The position numbers and the translations under genes were made by a program. Under the pieces are notes generated by a model that was not told the origin of the DNA, ran no database searches, and saw only the letters and a program-made list of their open reading frames with translations. Of a stretch of DNA of 51,834 bases, positions 31,994-42,092 are shown piece by piece (position 1 is the stretch's first letter; the number at the start of each line of letters is the position of its first letter). Location of the stretch: positions 1 through 51,834 of the forward strand of contig CALURJ010000014.1 of the NCBI GenBank assembly GCA_944323145.1, read 5' to 3'. The stretch comes from Candidatus Gastranaerophilales bacterium. Lineage in GTDB: Bacteria > Cyanobacteriota > Vampirovibrionia > Gastranaerophilales > Gastranaerophilaceae.

Positions 31994-32394
31994 TGTACAA
32001 AGTAATGGCTTTGGATATCGGAACAAAACGAATAGGAATTGCGTTAAGCGACTATCTACTGATGCTTGCAAACGGACATTCCTGTATACCACGTGAACCG
32101 GAATCTGAAGCTCTTGAAAAAATTTCAAGCATAGCAAAAGAAAACAACGTAAAAAAAATTGTTGCAGGCATTCCTCTTAATATGGATGGAACACGCGGGG
32201 CTCAGGCTCAGGATTGTAAGGACTTTGCATCAAAAATATCAGGGTATGAAATTATTTTTGAAGATGAAAGACTTACATCAGAAGCGGCAGAAGAAAATTT
32301 AAGAGAAAAGAAAATAGACTTCCGGAAAAACAAGGGACTGGTTGATATTGAAAGTGCTTGTATTATACTGGAACAGTACCTTAGCAGAAAATAA
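31993..32394 (+). CDS. ruvX: Putative Holliday junction resolvase / pre-16S rRNA nuclease (YqgF family)
   Basis: This is a 133-residue RNase H-like nuclease. The conserved first-strand Asp is in VMALDIGTKRIGIALSD, the Gly-Pro-rich IVAGIPLNMDGTRG follows, and the acidic YEIIFEDERLTSEAAE and DIESACIILEQYL carry the remaining catalytic acids. The ATG shares a base with the stop of the preceding gene. RuvX is essential for 16S rRNA 5' maturation in E. coli. A DUF1292 gene follows, an adjacency also known from Firmicutes. Confidence 0.92.
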   Translation: MYKVMALDIGTKRIGIALSDYLLMLANGHSCIPREPESEALEKISSIAKENNVKKIVAGIPLNMDGTRGAQAQDCKDFASKISGYEIIFEDERLTSEAAEENLREKKIDFRKNKGLVDIESACIILEQYLSRK

Positions 32395-32417
32395 AAAAAG
32401 AAAGGATAAATTAAATT

Positions 32418-32681
32418 ATGGCAGATGAAGATCAAATCATTGAAACCGTGGATGAAAACGGCAATCTAATTAAATTTGAACTATACGATATTGTAGAAGT
32501 TGACGAACAGGAATACGCGCTTCTTTTACCCGTAGAAGATGAAGAAGAAAGCGATGAAGTTGTCCTTATGCGCTTAACAAAAGACGGCGAAGATTATCTG
32601 TTTGAAACAATTGATGATGACGCTGAATTCGAAAAAGTTGCAGCTTATGTTGAAAATATGGACGATGAAGACGAAGAATAG
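32418..32681 (+). CDS. DUF1292 (YrzB-like) acidic protein
   Basis: This 87-residue, strongly acidic protein matches the DUF1292 pattern: ENGNLIKFELYDIVEVDEQE, YALLLPVEDEEESDEVVLMR, then EDYLFETIDDDAEFEKV. The family is small and of unknown function, regularly encoded next to ruvX. The run of Asp/Glu at the C-terminus (MDDEDEE) is typical. An AAAGGA site lies about 12 nt upstream of the ATG. Confidence 0.85.
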   Translation: MADEDQIIETVDENGNLIKFELYDIVEVDEQEYALLLPVEDEEESDEVVLMRLTKDGEDYLFETIDDDAEFEKVAAYVENMDDEDEE

Positions 32682-32692
32682 AGGAATATATT

Positions 32693-34057
32693 TTGTTTGA
32701 AAAATTTACCGAAAAAGCAATTAATGTTGTCAGTACCTCCCAAAATCTGGCAAGGGAAATGAAATCCGATAAAGTTTATCCGGAACATCTTCTGCTTGCG
32801 CTTTTCGATGAGGCAAAAGGAATTTCTTTAAAGATTTTTAAATCTTACAATATCACTCATGAAAAGTTATTTGAAGAAATTAACAAAACGAGGCAGTATA
32901 AAATGTTGAATTTAACTTCATCTGCACCGCTTCCGTTTGATGATGATTTTAAAGAAATCCTTAAAAAATCACTTGATTTGGCTAACAAATCGGGAAATCC
33001 GACAATTCTTTACGAACATTTGCTTCTTTCGGTAATTTCAGACAAAAAATCCAACAATGTAAAAATCCTTGAAGATTTAAACTTTGATATTTACAAATCT
33101 AAATCTCTGCTTGAAAAGCTTGTTCAGCGAAAAACTAAACGTCTTTACCATCCTGAAATTGATGAAAAAAAGGATAATGCAGAAAATAAAGCTCAAGAAA
33201 CTGACAACATATTTGACAGCGAAGAGTCTGCAAAAGTGTTTGAGAGAGCCGTTGCAAAGTTATCGGCTTCAAACTATGAAATTTTAGGAACTGAGCAGAT
33301 ACTTTCATCTATACTTGAGGATAAGGACTCTGAATTAACAAAAATATTTGCAAAATACGGTGTAACAAGTGAAAACTTTGAAGAAAAGCTTGAAAAAATC
33401 CAATCAAGACAGGCAGAATATGAAGGCAGACAGATAATATTTACACCAAATGCTTTTACGACAATGAATATGGCGCTTCAAACTGCTAAAGAGTTAGGTT
33501 CGTCAGTCGTTCTACCGGAACATATCGTCCTCGGGCTTTTAAAAACTAAACGCGGCATTGCATACGACATACTAAAAGAACTTAAAATTCCGGATGATGA
33601 TTTGGCGCACAGCATTATCAAGCCTATAGAAAAACAAATGCCAGAAACGCTTACAATTCTTAGATTAGCAAAAGAAGAAGCAAGACGCCTTGGCAGAAAT
33701 ATTGTAGGTACGGAAATGTTTTTACTAGGTATTATTGGAGAAGCTACAGGAATTGGGGCTCAGGTGCTTTCGGAACTTGAAATAAATATTAAAGACGCAA
33801 GAGCGGTTGTTGAAAGCCTTATAGGTTTTGGAGATGAATATTATGATACTGAAATAGTATTTACAGAGCGTGCCAAAAGGGTTCTTGAGACGGCCTGGGA
33901 ACTTGCCAAAAAGGATCACAAAAACAAAATTGAATCCGCACACATGCTGCTTGCATTGACTACTGAGCCTGATTCTCTTGCAATGAAAGCGCTTGAACAG
34001 CTTGGAGTCGATGCGGTTGAAATAAAAGAAGGAGTCAAAAAATTCCAAGAGGCTTAG
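32693..34057 (+). CDS. Three tandem Clp N-domains without an ATPase
   Basis: This is a 454-residue protein with a TTG start after GAGGAATA. It is built of three double Clp_N modules at residues about 1-145, 178-312 and 317-452. Each repeat shows the ClpC N-domain signature, e.g. MFEKFTEKAINVV with VYPEHLLLAL; VLPEHIVLGLL; RLGRNIVGTEMFLLGII; and VFTERAKRVLETA with ESAHMLLAL. No Walker A or AAA+ region follows. In ClpC the N-domain recruits adaptors and substrates (including phospho-arginine proteins); plant/cyanobacterial ClpT shows that such domains can act alone. It is encoded in one operon with a free ClpX zinc finger. The next gene, tilS, starts directly after its stop. Confidence 0.85.
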   Translation: MFEKFTEKAINVVSTSQNLAREMKSDKVYPEHLLLALFDEAKGISLKIFKSYNITHEKLFEEINKTRQYKMLNLTSSAPLPFDDDFKEILKKSLDLANKSGNPTILYEHLLLSVISDKKSNNVKILEDLNFDIYKSKSLLEKLVQRKTKRLYHPEIDEKKDNAENKAQETDNIFDSEESAKVFERAVAKLSASNYEILGTEQILSSILEDKDSELTKIFAKYGVTSENFEEKLEKIQSRQAEYEGRQIIFTPNAFTTMNMALQTAKELGSSVVLPEHIVLGLLKTKRGIAYDILKELKIPDDDLAHSIIKPIEKQMPETLTILRLAKEEARRLGRNIVGTEMFLLGIIGEATGIGAQVLSELEINIKDARAVVESLIGFGDEYYDTEIVFTERAKRVLETAWELAKKDHKNKIESAHMLLALTTEPDSLAMKALEQLGVDAVEIKEGVKKFQEA

Positions 34058-35323
34058 GTGATTGTTGAAAAGGTAAAAGATTTTATAAAAAAATATAATT
34101 TATCAGGCACATTTGTCGTTGCATTTTCAGGCGGATACGATTCAATGTGCCTTTTAGATATCCTTAACAAGGCGGGATATGATGTTGCGGCAGTCCATTT
34201 AAATCACAATTGGCGCGGTAAAGAAAGTCTTGAAGATGCTAAAAATTGCCGCGAGTTCGCAGAGAAAAATAATATTAAATTTTATTCTGAAACACTTGGA
34301 AATGAAATTGAAAAGACAGAAACAGCAGCAAGAGAGGCAAGATACGAATTTTTTAAGCGATGTGCCGAAAGATTTAATTCCAAAGTTGTGTTCACTGCAC
34401 ACAACTTTGATGACAATGCAGAAACCGTTTTATATAGAATTATAAAAGGAACAGGAACAATCGGACTTCAAGGAATTGCAGAGCACAGAGATATATTTTA
34501 CAGACCGCTTTTAGGAGCAACTAGAGAAGAAATAGAAAAATACTGCCGTCTAAATGAACTTACACCGAATGTTGACAGTTCAAATTACAATACAAATTAT
34601 AAAAGGAATTTTATACGACATAAAATTCTGCCTATCTTAAGAGAAATTAATCCAAAGGTATCCGAGGCACTAAATACGCTTTCGAAGATTGCCCAAGATG
34701 ATAATCAACTGATTGATAATTATCTGCCTGCAAATTTGCTTGAGGCATCGGAAATTGAACAAAAAAGAATAATATACAAAATTTTGACTCACTACAATCT
34801 GGATTATGATAAGAAAAAAATTGATAACATTCAAAAATTTATTCAGGAAAACAGAAACTCAAAATCAGGTAAAAAATGTTCTCTAACAGATAATTTATGG
34901 CTTTTTGTCAGCAGTACAAAAACAGAAGTTGTCAGAAAAAAAGAAAAAAATTCTGCTGAAATTGAAATTACTCACACCGGCATTTATGACTTCGGAGAAT
35001 ATGAATTTTCTATTGAACAAACTGATATTATGCCTGAACAATATCCGAAGGACAGTGATTTTAAGGCTTTCATAGAAACTGATGTAATAAATTTTGTTCT
35101 AAGGCACCGCAAAGACGGAGATATAATCGCCCCTCTCGGCTCCTCAGGCACACAAAAATTAAAGAAATATCTAAATGAGAAAAAAATTCCGCAGCACGAG
35201 AAAGATGATATTGTTTTGCTGTGTGATAAAAATGAAGTCTTATGGGCCGCAGGATTGGGTTTAAGTGACAGATTAAAGGTTGTAAATAAACCGACGCATG
35301 TGATAACATTAAAAAAGAGGTAG
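34058..35323 (+). CDS. tilS: tRNA(Ile)-lysidine synthase
   Basis: This 421-residue ATP-pyrophosphatase attaches lysine to C34 of the AUA-reading tRNA-Ile. The PP-loop is FSGGYDSMCLL (Ser24-Ser29). The HNFDDNAETVLYR segment, the NVDSSNYNTNYKRNFIRH loop and the C-terminal domain (RHRKDGDIIAPLGSSGTQKL, PQHEKDDIVLL) are all in place. The GTG start directly follows the stop of the Clp N-domain gene, and hpt follows 3 bp later, the same tilS-hpt order as in many Gram-positives. Confidence 0.95.
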   Translation: MIVEKVKDFIKKYNLSGTFVVAFSGGYDSMCLLDILNKAGYDVAAVHLNHNWRGKESLEDAKNCREFAEKNNIKFYSETLGNEIEKTETAAREARYEFFKRCAERFNSKVVFTAHNFDDNAETVLYRIIKGTGTIGLQGIAEHRDIFYRPLLGATREEIEKYCRLNELTPNVDSSNYNTNYKRNFIRHKILPILREINPKVSEALNTLSKIAQDDNQLIDNYLPANLLEASEIEQKRIIYKILTHYNLDYDKKKIDNIQKFIQENRNSKSGKKCSLTDNLWLFVSSTKTEVVRKKEKNSAEIEITHTGIYDFGEYEFSIEQTDIMPEQYPKDSDFKAFIETDVINFVLRHRKDGDIIAPLGSSGTQKLKKYLNEKKIPQHEKDDIVLLCDKNEVLWAAGLGLSDRLKVVNKPTHVITLKKR

Positions 35324-35326
35324 GTT

Positions 35327-35866
35327 ATGGATATTAATAATTTAAAAGTTTTATTTACGGAAGAAGAAATACAAAACAGAATAAAAGAACTTGCAGATGA
35401 AATGAATAAATTTTATAGAGGCGAAGAAGTGTATGCTGTGTGTGTTCTTAAAGGCGCGGTTATGTTTGCTACAGATCTTGTAAAATCTTTAAATATGCCG
35501 GTTAAAATGGAATTTATACGTTTATCCAGTTATAACGGCGGAACAACAACCTCAGGGAAAGTTAATGCGGTTGACATTTCTCTTCCCGATTTAAACGGGA
35601 AAAATGTTTTAATAATTGAGGATATTGTTGATACAGGGCTTACTGCAAAGTTTCTGCTTGATTTTATGAACTGTAATTTTCACACTAAGTCAACAAAATT
35701 CTGCTCGCTGCTTGATAAAAAAATAAAACGGGTTACGGAAGTAGAGCCCGATTATTACGGCTTTGAAGTTGATGATAAGTTTCTTGTCGGCTACGGACTT
35801 GACTTTGACGGTTATTACAGAAACCTGAGATATATCGGATATGCTGATAAATTCCCTCTGGAGTAA
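35327..35866 (+). CDS. hpt: Hypoxanthine phosphoribosyltransferase
   Basis: This 179-residue purine salvage enzyme has the N-terminal VLKGAVMFATDLV loop (the PPi-binding KG pair), the flexible loop (SSYNGGTTTSG) and the PRPP-binding signature VLIIEDIVDTGLTAKFL. The C-terminal base-binding Asp is in FLVGYGLDFDGYYRNL. It makes IMP/GMP from hypoxanthine/guanine and PRPP. It is coupled to tilS. Confidence 0.95.
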   Translation: MDINNLKVLFTEEEIQNRIKELADEMNKFYRGEEVYAVCVLKGAVMFATDLVKSLNMPVKMEFIRLSSYNGGTTTSGKVNAVDISLPDLNGKNVLIIEDIVDTGLTAKFLLDFMNCNFHTKSTKFCSLLDKKIKRVTEVEPDYYGFEVDDKFLVGYGLDFDGYYRNLRYIGYADKFPLE

Positions 35867-35871
35867 AAACA

Positions 35872-36969
35872 TTGAATAAGTTTGAAAAATTCACACAACT
35901 TGTTAAAGAAATCTACTTTATTAGTAATGATGAAAAATTTGGCGACAAAATGTTCGGATTGTTAAAACAAATCATTGACTTTAATTCCGGATACATTTTC
36001 TTTCTGAATCCGGATAGACTGGAATATTCTTATAACCCTCAAACAAACAGGATAGCAGATATTAAGCCGCCTTATTTAAAAGAAAATTTAGAGTTTAAGA
36101 ATTCAATATTCGGGGTTATTCTTCTATCCGGCGGACACTATACAGATGATGATAAAAAAATCTTCAGCGCAGCGGCCACCATAATATCAAATATTATAAA
36201 AGACATTGAAATAACTAAAGTCATAAAAATGCAGATTGAAGCTTTGCAGCAAGGTTATACAGAAGTCAGGGAACATTCCGCTAAAATTAAAGAAGCCGAT
36301 GAAATTAAAACAAAATTTCTGTCGCATATTACGCATGAGTTAAGAACTCCCCTTAATGCAATTTTAGGCTTTTCAGAACTTTTGGGAAGCGAATTTACAG
36401 GCAGTTTGAACAACAAACAAAAAGAGTATGTCAATGATATAAAAATATCAGGAATTAATCTGCTTGGTATGATTAACGAAATCCTTGATATGTCTAAAAT
36501 AGAAGCAGGAGCAATGAAATTAAACCGGCAGAAATTTAAGGCTACACAGGCTGTGGATGAAGTCCTAAACACAATTTCGCCGCTTCTTATTAATAAGAAT
36601 ATAAAATTGTCTAAATTTATTGAAGACATAGAAATTAATTCTGATTATCAAAAATTTCAACAGATATTATTTAATCTGCTTGGGAATGCAGTAAAATTTA
36701 CCCCGGAACAGGGTAAAATTACTATTAATGTTCAAAATGACGGTAAAAACACTGTTCTTTCCGTAAAAGATAACGGGATAGGAATTGATAAAAAATTTCT
36801 GAAAAAAATCTTTAAACCTTTTGAGCAAAACGGTAAATCATCCGCAAATTCAACAGGATTAGGTCTTGCAATTACAAAAGAACTTGTAAATCTTCATAAT
36901 GGTAATATATCAGTCAAAAGTGAACCTTCAAAAGGCGCTGAGTTTATAGTGACACTTCCGCAGGAATAA
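35872..36969 (+). CDS. Soluble histidine kinase with GAF-like sensor
   Basis: At 365 residues, the N-terminal 110 residues resemble a small GAF-like domain (FGLLKQIIDFNSGYIFFLNPD, LEFKNSIFGVILLSGGHYT). A coiled coil follows, then HisKA with His155 in ITHELRTPLNAILGFSELL, then HATPase boxes NLLGNAVKFT, VKDNGIGID and STGLGLAIT. No membrane helix and no partner regulator are nearby. It begins at a TTG with GGAG upstream, 5 bp after hpt, so it belongs to the same operon. Confidence 0.9.
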   Translation: MNKFEKFTQLVKEIYFISNDEKFGDKMFGLLKQIIDFNSGYIFFLNPDRLEYSYNPQTNRIADIKPPYLKENLEFKNSIFGVILLSGGHYTDDDKKIFSAAATIISNIIKDIEITKVIKMQIEALQQGYTEVREHSAKIKEADEIKTKFLSHITHELRTPLNAILGFSELLGSEFTGSLNNKQKEYVNDIKISGINLLGMINEILDMSKIEAGAMKLNRQKFKATQAVDEVLNTISPLLINKNIKLSKFIEDIEINSDYQKFQQILFNLLGNAVKFTPEQGKITINVQNDGKNTVLSVKDNGIGIDKKFLKKIFKPFEQNGKSSANSTGLGLAITKELVNLHNGNISVKSEPSKGAEFIVTLPQE

Positions 36970-37029
36970 CATTAATATTGATTTTTAGGGGAAATATGAT
37001 ATACTCAAATTAAAAGAGGGCTTTGAAGT

Positions 37030-37746
37030 ATGGCATCAATAAAAGACGCATTTGAAGAGTCATTCCATGACCATCATGCATTAACAAAAATTTTTATTCT
37101 TGCAATTCCGGTATATTATTGTGTTGATTTGTACAGCAAAAATGACAATACGTTCTGGATGATAAGCGGAGCTGTTTTTATTTTGCTTTTCGGATTTATG
37201 ATAAAATGCACATCTAATGTAAGAAATACAAAAAATTATGTTTTGCCTTCTTTAAATATATTTTCAATGTTCTGGGCAGGTCTAAAAGGCCTTGTTGCTC
37301 TCGGCCCTATTATTGCCGTATGCTCATGGCTCGCTCTAACAATATGCAATTTTTTAAATAACTACTTTCCCGATCCAAATTCAATGAAAATATGGTATTT
37401 TATTGTTTGGGGGCTTTTCGCATCTTTTATGCTTACCGGATACCTCTGCTATGCAAGGCATTTCAAAATATCTGACGCATATAATCTTAAGACAATAGGG
37501 AATTCGTGTGTAGATGTATTTGCGGGCGTACTTTTTATGATACCGCAAATTTTAATTGTTGATGCGATAATTGCTGGCCCTATCACTTATATTATATGGC
37601 TGTTTTTCGGAATCCCCCATCCTATAGCGGTATTTTTCTGGAGCATGTGTCTTATATTAAATCTTTCAATAGCCGGTCATTACCTTGCACAGGTTGATTA
37701 TGAGGCTATTGCGAGCGACGAAAAAGAAAAGGACAGGATTATTTAA
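37030..37746 (+). CDS. Multi-pass membrane protein of unknown function
   Basis: This is a 238-residue protein with about six hydrophobic helices (for example [65 protein letters not shown]). It resembles the loosely defined DUF4013-type membrane proteins, with moderate certainty. The ATG follows AGAGGGC. It is the last gene of the plus-strand run and overlaps the end of convergent uvrB by 8 bp. Confidence 0.7.
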   Translation: MASIKDAFEESFHDHHALTKIFILAIPVYYCVDLYSKNDNTFWMISGAVFILLFGFMIKCTSNVRNTKNYVLPSLNIFSMFWAGLKGLVALGPIIAVCSWLALTICNFLNNYFPDPNSMKIWYFIVWGLFASFMLTGYLCYARHFKISDAYNLKTIGNSCVDVFAGVLFMIPQILIVDAIIAGPITYIIWLFFGIPHPIAVFFWSMCLILNLSIAGHYLAQVDYEAIASDEKEKDRII

Positions 37747-39724
37747 CCATTTCCCGCAATTTTTTGAGCTTGTCACGAATTTCTGCCGCCCGCTCAAAAT
37801 CAAGGATTTTTGCCGCTTTGTGCATATCTTTTTCAAGCTTATCTATCAATTTGGGCAAATCTTTCTTTTCAATATTCATTTCAACCATTTCTTCAGCAAC
37901 AATGTCTTCAAGATCCCTATAGCTTGCAACAAGAGAGAGAAGATTATTTTCAATAGGTTTCTTAATTGTCTGCGGAATTATGCCGTATTTTTTATTGTAA
38001 TCAATTTGAATTTTGCGGCGTCTTTCGGTTTCTGATATTGCTTTTTCCATAGATTCCGTCATTCTATCAGCATACATAATAACTTCCCCGCATGCATTAC
38101 GTGCAGCACGGCCAATAGTTTGTATAAGACTGGTTTCGGAACGCAAAAAGCCTTCCTTATCCGCATCCATAATCGCAACAAGTGAAACTTCAGGTATGTC
38201 AAGCCCTTCTCTTAAAAGGTTAACACCAATCAAAACATCAAATTCGCCCAGTCTTAAATCTCTCAGAATTTCAACACGTTCTAGAGATTGGATTTCACTG
38301 TGAAGATATCTGACTTTTATACCCTCTTGAATAAAGAAATCCGTCAAATCTTCCGCCATTCTTTTTGTTAAAGTCGTAATAAGTACACGTTCATTTTTAT
38401 CTGTACGTTTTTGAATTTCTTTTTTCAGGTCTTCAATCTGTGATTCAATCGGTCTGACAGAAATTTTCGGATCAACAAGACCTGTCGGTCTGATAATCTG
38501 TTCTACAATTTGTGCGGAAGTCTTTCTCTCAAACTCTCCCGGAGTTGCCGAAATATAAATTTTCTGATGAACTTTTTTAAAAAATTCATCATTTTTCAGC
38601 GGTCTGTTATCTCTTGCACAGGGAAGCCTGAAACCATACTGGATTAATGTATCTTTTCTTGAGGCATCACCATGATACATCCCTTTCAGTTGGGGGAGAG
38701 TAACATGGGATTCATCAATTACAGTTAAAAAATCCCCCTGAAAATAGTCAAGCAGTGTCGCAGGAGCAGATCCAGGCGGACGTCTTTCTATTATTCTTGA
38801 ATAATTTTCAATTCCCGAACAATAACCCATTTCTTTTATCATTTCAATATCATACTTAACACGCTGTTCAAGTCTTTGTGCCTCAACTATTTTATTTTCG
38901 GCATTAAGCTCCACAAGCCGCTGCTGTAATTCTTTTCTTATCAAATCAATTGTTTCATCTACATTTTCATCATAAGAAAGATAGTGAACAGCCGGATAAA
39001 TAACAACCTTTGAAGGTGTTTCAAGAATTTCACCTGTTACATTATCAATTCTGACAATCTTTTCGATTTCATCTCCAAAGAAATAAATTCGTGTCACAAT
39101 CTTTTCATAAGCAGGCATTATCTCGACAATATCGCCTCTCGCCCTGAATGTAGAGCGTTCCAAAACTAAATCGTTGCGCGTGTATTGAATGCTTATAAGA
39201 TGTCTGAGCAAATCATCACGAGCAACTTCGTCTCCTACATTTAATTCAACAGAACCTTTAAAATAATTCTCAGGAAGCCCCAAGCCGTAAATACAACTTA
39301 CAGAAGCAACAATTATTACGTCATTACGCTCGTAAAGACTGCGTGTAGAATTGTGTCTCAACCTGTCTATTTCTTCGTTTATTGAAGCGGATTTTTCTAT
39401 AAATGTATCCGTTCTTGGTATATACGCTTCAGGCTGGTAGTAATCATAATAACTGATAAAATACTCAACAGCATTATCAGGAAAAAGCTCTTTAAATTCA
39501 TTATAAAGCTGAGCCGCAAGCGTTTTGTTGTGCGCAATAATAAGAGTAGGCTTTTGAATTTGCTCAATCACATTTGCAATTGTGAAAGTTTTCCCTGAAC
39601 CCGTTATCCCGAGCAATGTTTGAGCGTCATCGCCTTTTTCAAGGCCTTCAACTAACTGTTCTATAGCTTTAGGCTGATCTCCTGCAGGTTTATATTTTGA
39701 TGATATTTTAAATTTTTTCTTCAT
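37739..39724 (-). CDS. uvrB: Excinuclease ABC subunit B
   Basis: This 661-residue nucleotide-excision repair helicase has Walker A in [16 protein letters not shown], the beta-hairpin [12 protein letters not shown], the DEAH-like VIDESH, motif V/VI ([29 protein letters not shown]) and the C-terminal UVR domain that binds UvrC. I start it at the ATG at 39724, as in homologues. A -10 TATAAT only 6 nt upstream and the lack of a ribosome binding site suggest a leaderless mRNA. Confidence 0.96.
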   Translation of the reverse strand: MKKKFKISSKYKPAGDQPKAIEQLVEGLEKGDDAQTLLGITGSGKTFTIANVIEQIQKPTLIIAHNKTLAAQLYNEFKELFPDNAVEYFISYYDYYQPEAYIPRTDTFIEKSASINEEIDRLRHNSTRSLYERNDVIIVASVSCIYGLGLPENYFKGSVELNVGDEVARDDLLRHLISIQYTRNDLVLERSTFRARGDIVEIMPAYEKIVTRIYFFGDEIEKIVRIDNVTGEILETPSKVVIYPAVHYLSYDENVDETIDLIRKELQQRLVELNAENKIVEAQRLEQRVKYDIEMIKEMGYCSGIENYSRIIERRPPGSAPATLLDYFQGDFLTVIDESHVTLPQLKGMYHGDASRKDTLIQYGFRLPCARDNRPLKNDEFFKKVHQKIYISATPGEFERKTSAQIVEQIIRPTGLVDPKISVRPIESQIEDLKKEIQKRTDKNERVLITTLTKRMAEDLTDFFIQEGIKVRYLHSEIQSLERVEILRDLRLGEFDVLIGVNLLREGLDIPEVSLVAIMDADKEGFLRSETSLIQTIGRAARNACGEVIMYADRMTESMEKAISETERRRKIQIDYNKKYGIIPQTIKKPIENNLLSLVASYRDLEDIVAEEMVEMNIEKKDLPKLIDKLEKDMHKAAKILDFERAAEIRDKLKKLREMVK

Positions 39725-39730
39725 AAAAAA

Positions 39731-39759
39731 ATTATAACCTAACATCAAAATAGTAGCAA
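39731..39759 (-). promoter_or_regulatory. Candidate leaderless promoter of uvrB
   Basis: On the minus strand TTGCTA (39759-39754), a 17-nt spacer and TATAAT (39736-39731) are followed by 6 nt and the uvrB ATG. Confidence 0.65.
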
Positions 39760-39817
39760 AAATTATTTTTGACAAACGTATATATATTTGCAAAAATTAA
39801 ACACAAGGTAAAAAAAA

Positions 39818-40888
39818 TTGATAAATCCTGTATTTAAAAGTCAAAATAATAACTCTGAAAATAAAAAAAACAAATATCATGATCCGCTAAATAAAGGAAT
39901 ATTCGTAGCCTTATCTAATTCAAATGAAATTGGAACTGCGATTTCGGATATTGCCCCAAGACTGGGGACTGCACTTTGGGCTCCTACATTTATGTACCTT
40001 GGTGCTGATATTTATGACAAATATAAAAACGATAAAGACAATTATGATCCTAGCGCAAAGCGAGCATTCAAAAGAGCAATTTATCAGGCACTTACATCCA
40101 TCGTAGCAATGCCTGCTGCAATTATTTTAGGTAAATATATAATTTCACCGCTGGGTAAACTTGACAAAACCGGAGTATCCGGCAATACAAAAGATGCAAT
40201 CTACCGCCATACAAGAGATATAATATCTCAGGCACATGGATATGCATTTGAAAATTACGACAATTTTAAAAATGTTGTACTGACAACGCTGCAAAATACA
40301 ATCAACAGCAGAAAAAATGAAACCAAAACAACAAATATTTTTAACAGATTTTATAAAAAAATATTTACAGAGAAATACCAAATTTTAAGTAATGACGAAA
40401 GCAAAATACTAAAATTTGCAGAACAAAATGCAAAAAAAACATTCGAAATTTTTGAAGCACTAAAAAGCGGTGATACAAAAAAAGTTCCTAAAAAAATTCT
40501 AAATATATATAATAAAATACTTCCTAAAATGAAAGAAATGTATCATGAAGCGGATTATTCGTATCAAGCTACAAGAAATGCGCTTATGGAGTATCAAACA
40601 TCACTAATATTTAAAAACAAACTTCTTAAAACAATAAGCGGTATAACAGTTATGTTCCTATTGACAAAACCAATTAATGATTTTGTTGATAAAAAAATTA
40701 TGAAAAAAGTAATAAACCCCGGTATAGACCAAATTGCTAGGGCTTCCGTGAATGGTTCTCGTCTTAAAAGAGTATTTATTGATAATAATGCATCTAATTT
40801 GACCGGTAAAAACGCGAATACATTGCCCCACCATGATGAGTTAAAGCTTCAGCCCGAATTGAAGTCAAAGGTTGGGGAATCTCTGTAA
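39818..40888 (+). CDS. Uncharacterised 356-residue protein with hydrophobic segments
   Basis: It uses a TTG start after AAGGT. Several hydrophobic or glycine-rich stretches (TSIVAMPAAIILGKYIISPL near residue 95, TISGITVMFLLTKPI near residue 285) suggest membrane or lipid contact. The remainder is Lys/Asn-rich and helical. There is no signal peptide and no recognised family, so it is probably lineage-specific. The last 95 bp overlap the 3' end of the convergent CpaF-like gene, which is unusually long for a tail overlap. TTGACA at 39769-39774 is a candidate -35 box. Confidence 0.65.
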   Translation: MINPVFKSQNNNSENKKNKYHDPLNKGIFVALSNSNEIGTAISDIAPRLGTALWAPTFMYLGADIYDKYKNDKDNYDPSAKRAFKRAIYQALTSIVAMPAAIILGKYIISPLGKLDKTGVSGNTKDAIYRHTRDIISQAHGYAFENYDNFKNVVLTTLQNTINSRKNETKTTNIFNRFYKKIFTEKYQILSNDESKILKFAEQNAKKTFEIFEALKSGDTKKVPKKILNIYNKILPKMKEMYHEADYSYQATRNALMEYQTSLIFKNKLLKTISGITVMFLLTKPINDFVDKKIMKKVINPGIDQIARASVNGSRLKRVFIDNNASNLTGKNANTLPHHDELKLQPELKSKVGESL

Positions 40889-42089
40889 TATACTGGCCGT
40901 CAACAAATTTCGCGATAATTTTTACTGATAAAGCAGCAGTCCTTGCAGGTTTCAGTTCAACTACAGATGTAATTTTACTTGAACCATCACTCATTTTGTT
41001 AATCTGAACAATATAATCAAAATCTGTTAAAACCTTATTTTTAGCATACTTTTCAGTTAACGATTTTGATGACATAAATGCTGCTGTAAGTTTTGTAATA
41101 GCAGAGTCAATTGAAGAAGCCCTCAAAGTAGATATACACCCCTTGGTTTCCGAGAAATCAGATAAAATAGTATTAACATCAGTAACAATGTATTCAGGGC
41201 AGAGGGATAAAATATTAGAACAAAATTTTCCGTATTCAGCACTATTGTCCGTAAGGAAAAATTTCATAAAATTAGCACCCTCAAATGATATCAGAGGTCT
41301 ATCCTCAATAAGTACAAAACGTTTATCCGAGGCAACGGCACTCAAAAGCACATCCAGTAAAAAAGTTTTTCCTGAATTAATATCTCCTGAAATAACAATA
41401 TTTTTATTTTCAGAAACTGCAGAAACTATAAAATCAAATATTTCTTTTGATGTAATATTTCGTTCAAAAAATGTATTTATGTCTGCAGGCAAAAGTTTAC
41501 GAATAACGATATTTGTCCCGTTTTCACAAACCGGTGTAGTAATTATAGTAATCTGCCAGTTTTCATTTTTTAAATTCCAAACGCTCCTTGAAGTATCAGA
41601 TTTTACTCCGCAGGATTTGAATATATTATTAAGAATGAGATTAAGCTGATCATCCGATAGGGTAATTTCCGTATTTAAAACTTTTCCCGCGATTTCAATA
41701 TGAACATTCTTTTGCTCGTTAACAAACACCGCAGAAACATTTTCCTGAGAAAGAAGATAATCAAGAGGACCAAATCCTGTGATCAAAGCATATAATTTTT
41801 CAATTAATTCATTTTTTTTGTCTTCAGATAGAGCCGCATCAAGAGTATTCAATTTTCCGTCTATAAAAGTTTTTATAAGCTCTTTTTGACGCACGACAGA
41901 ATATTCAAACCAGACAGGAGTTGAATTAACCTTTTCCATCAACGCTTCTTTTATTTCTGTTTCAATATCAATTTTATCATCAAAATCAGGCATATCAGAT
42001 TGTAAGCCGTTTAATGCTGGGGTTGAATTTTCTTCAAGTTTTATTTCTTTCTTTTTAAATCTGTCGCTTAACTTGCTGCTCTTTAACAA
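40794..42089 (-). CDS. CpaF/TadA-like secretion ATPase with degenerate motifs
   Basis: This 431-residue VirB11/CpaF-type ATPase is encoded next to a CpaE gene. The fold is clear: LITGFGPLDYLLS in the N-terminal domain, Walker A SGDINSGKTFLL (Gly235-Thr242) and the Asp box LIEDRP. The Walker B region, normally GEVRG, reads TDVNT, and the His-box TIHAN reads TLRAS (Arg323 for His). So it may bind ATP but hydrolyse poorly. In Tad systems this protein powers pilus assembly. TTG start with GGAAAGG upstream, 3 bp after cpaE. No tadB, tadC or pilin gene lies alongside. Confidence 0.8.
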   Translation of the reverse strand: MLKSSKLSDRFKKKEIKLEENSTPALNGLQSDMPDFDDKIDIETEIKEALMEKVNSTPVWFEYSVVRQKELIKTFIDGKLNTLDAALSEDKKNELIEKLYALITGFGPLDYLLSQENVSAVFVNEQKNVHIEIAGKVLNTEITLSDDQLNLILNNIFKSCGVKSDTSRSVWNLKNENWQITIITTPVCENGTNIVIRKLLPADINTFFERNITSKEIFDFIVSAVSENKNIVISGDINSGKTFLLDVLLSAVASDKRFVLIEDRPLISFEGANFMKFFLTDNSAEYGKFCSNILSLCPEYIVTDVNTILSDFSETKGCISTLRASSIDSAITKLTAAFMSSKSLTEKYAKNKVLTDFDYIVQINKMSDGSSKITSVVELKPARTAALSVKIIAKFVDGQYITEIPQPLTSIRAEALTHHGGAMYSRFYRSN

Positions 42090-42092
42090 TTT

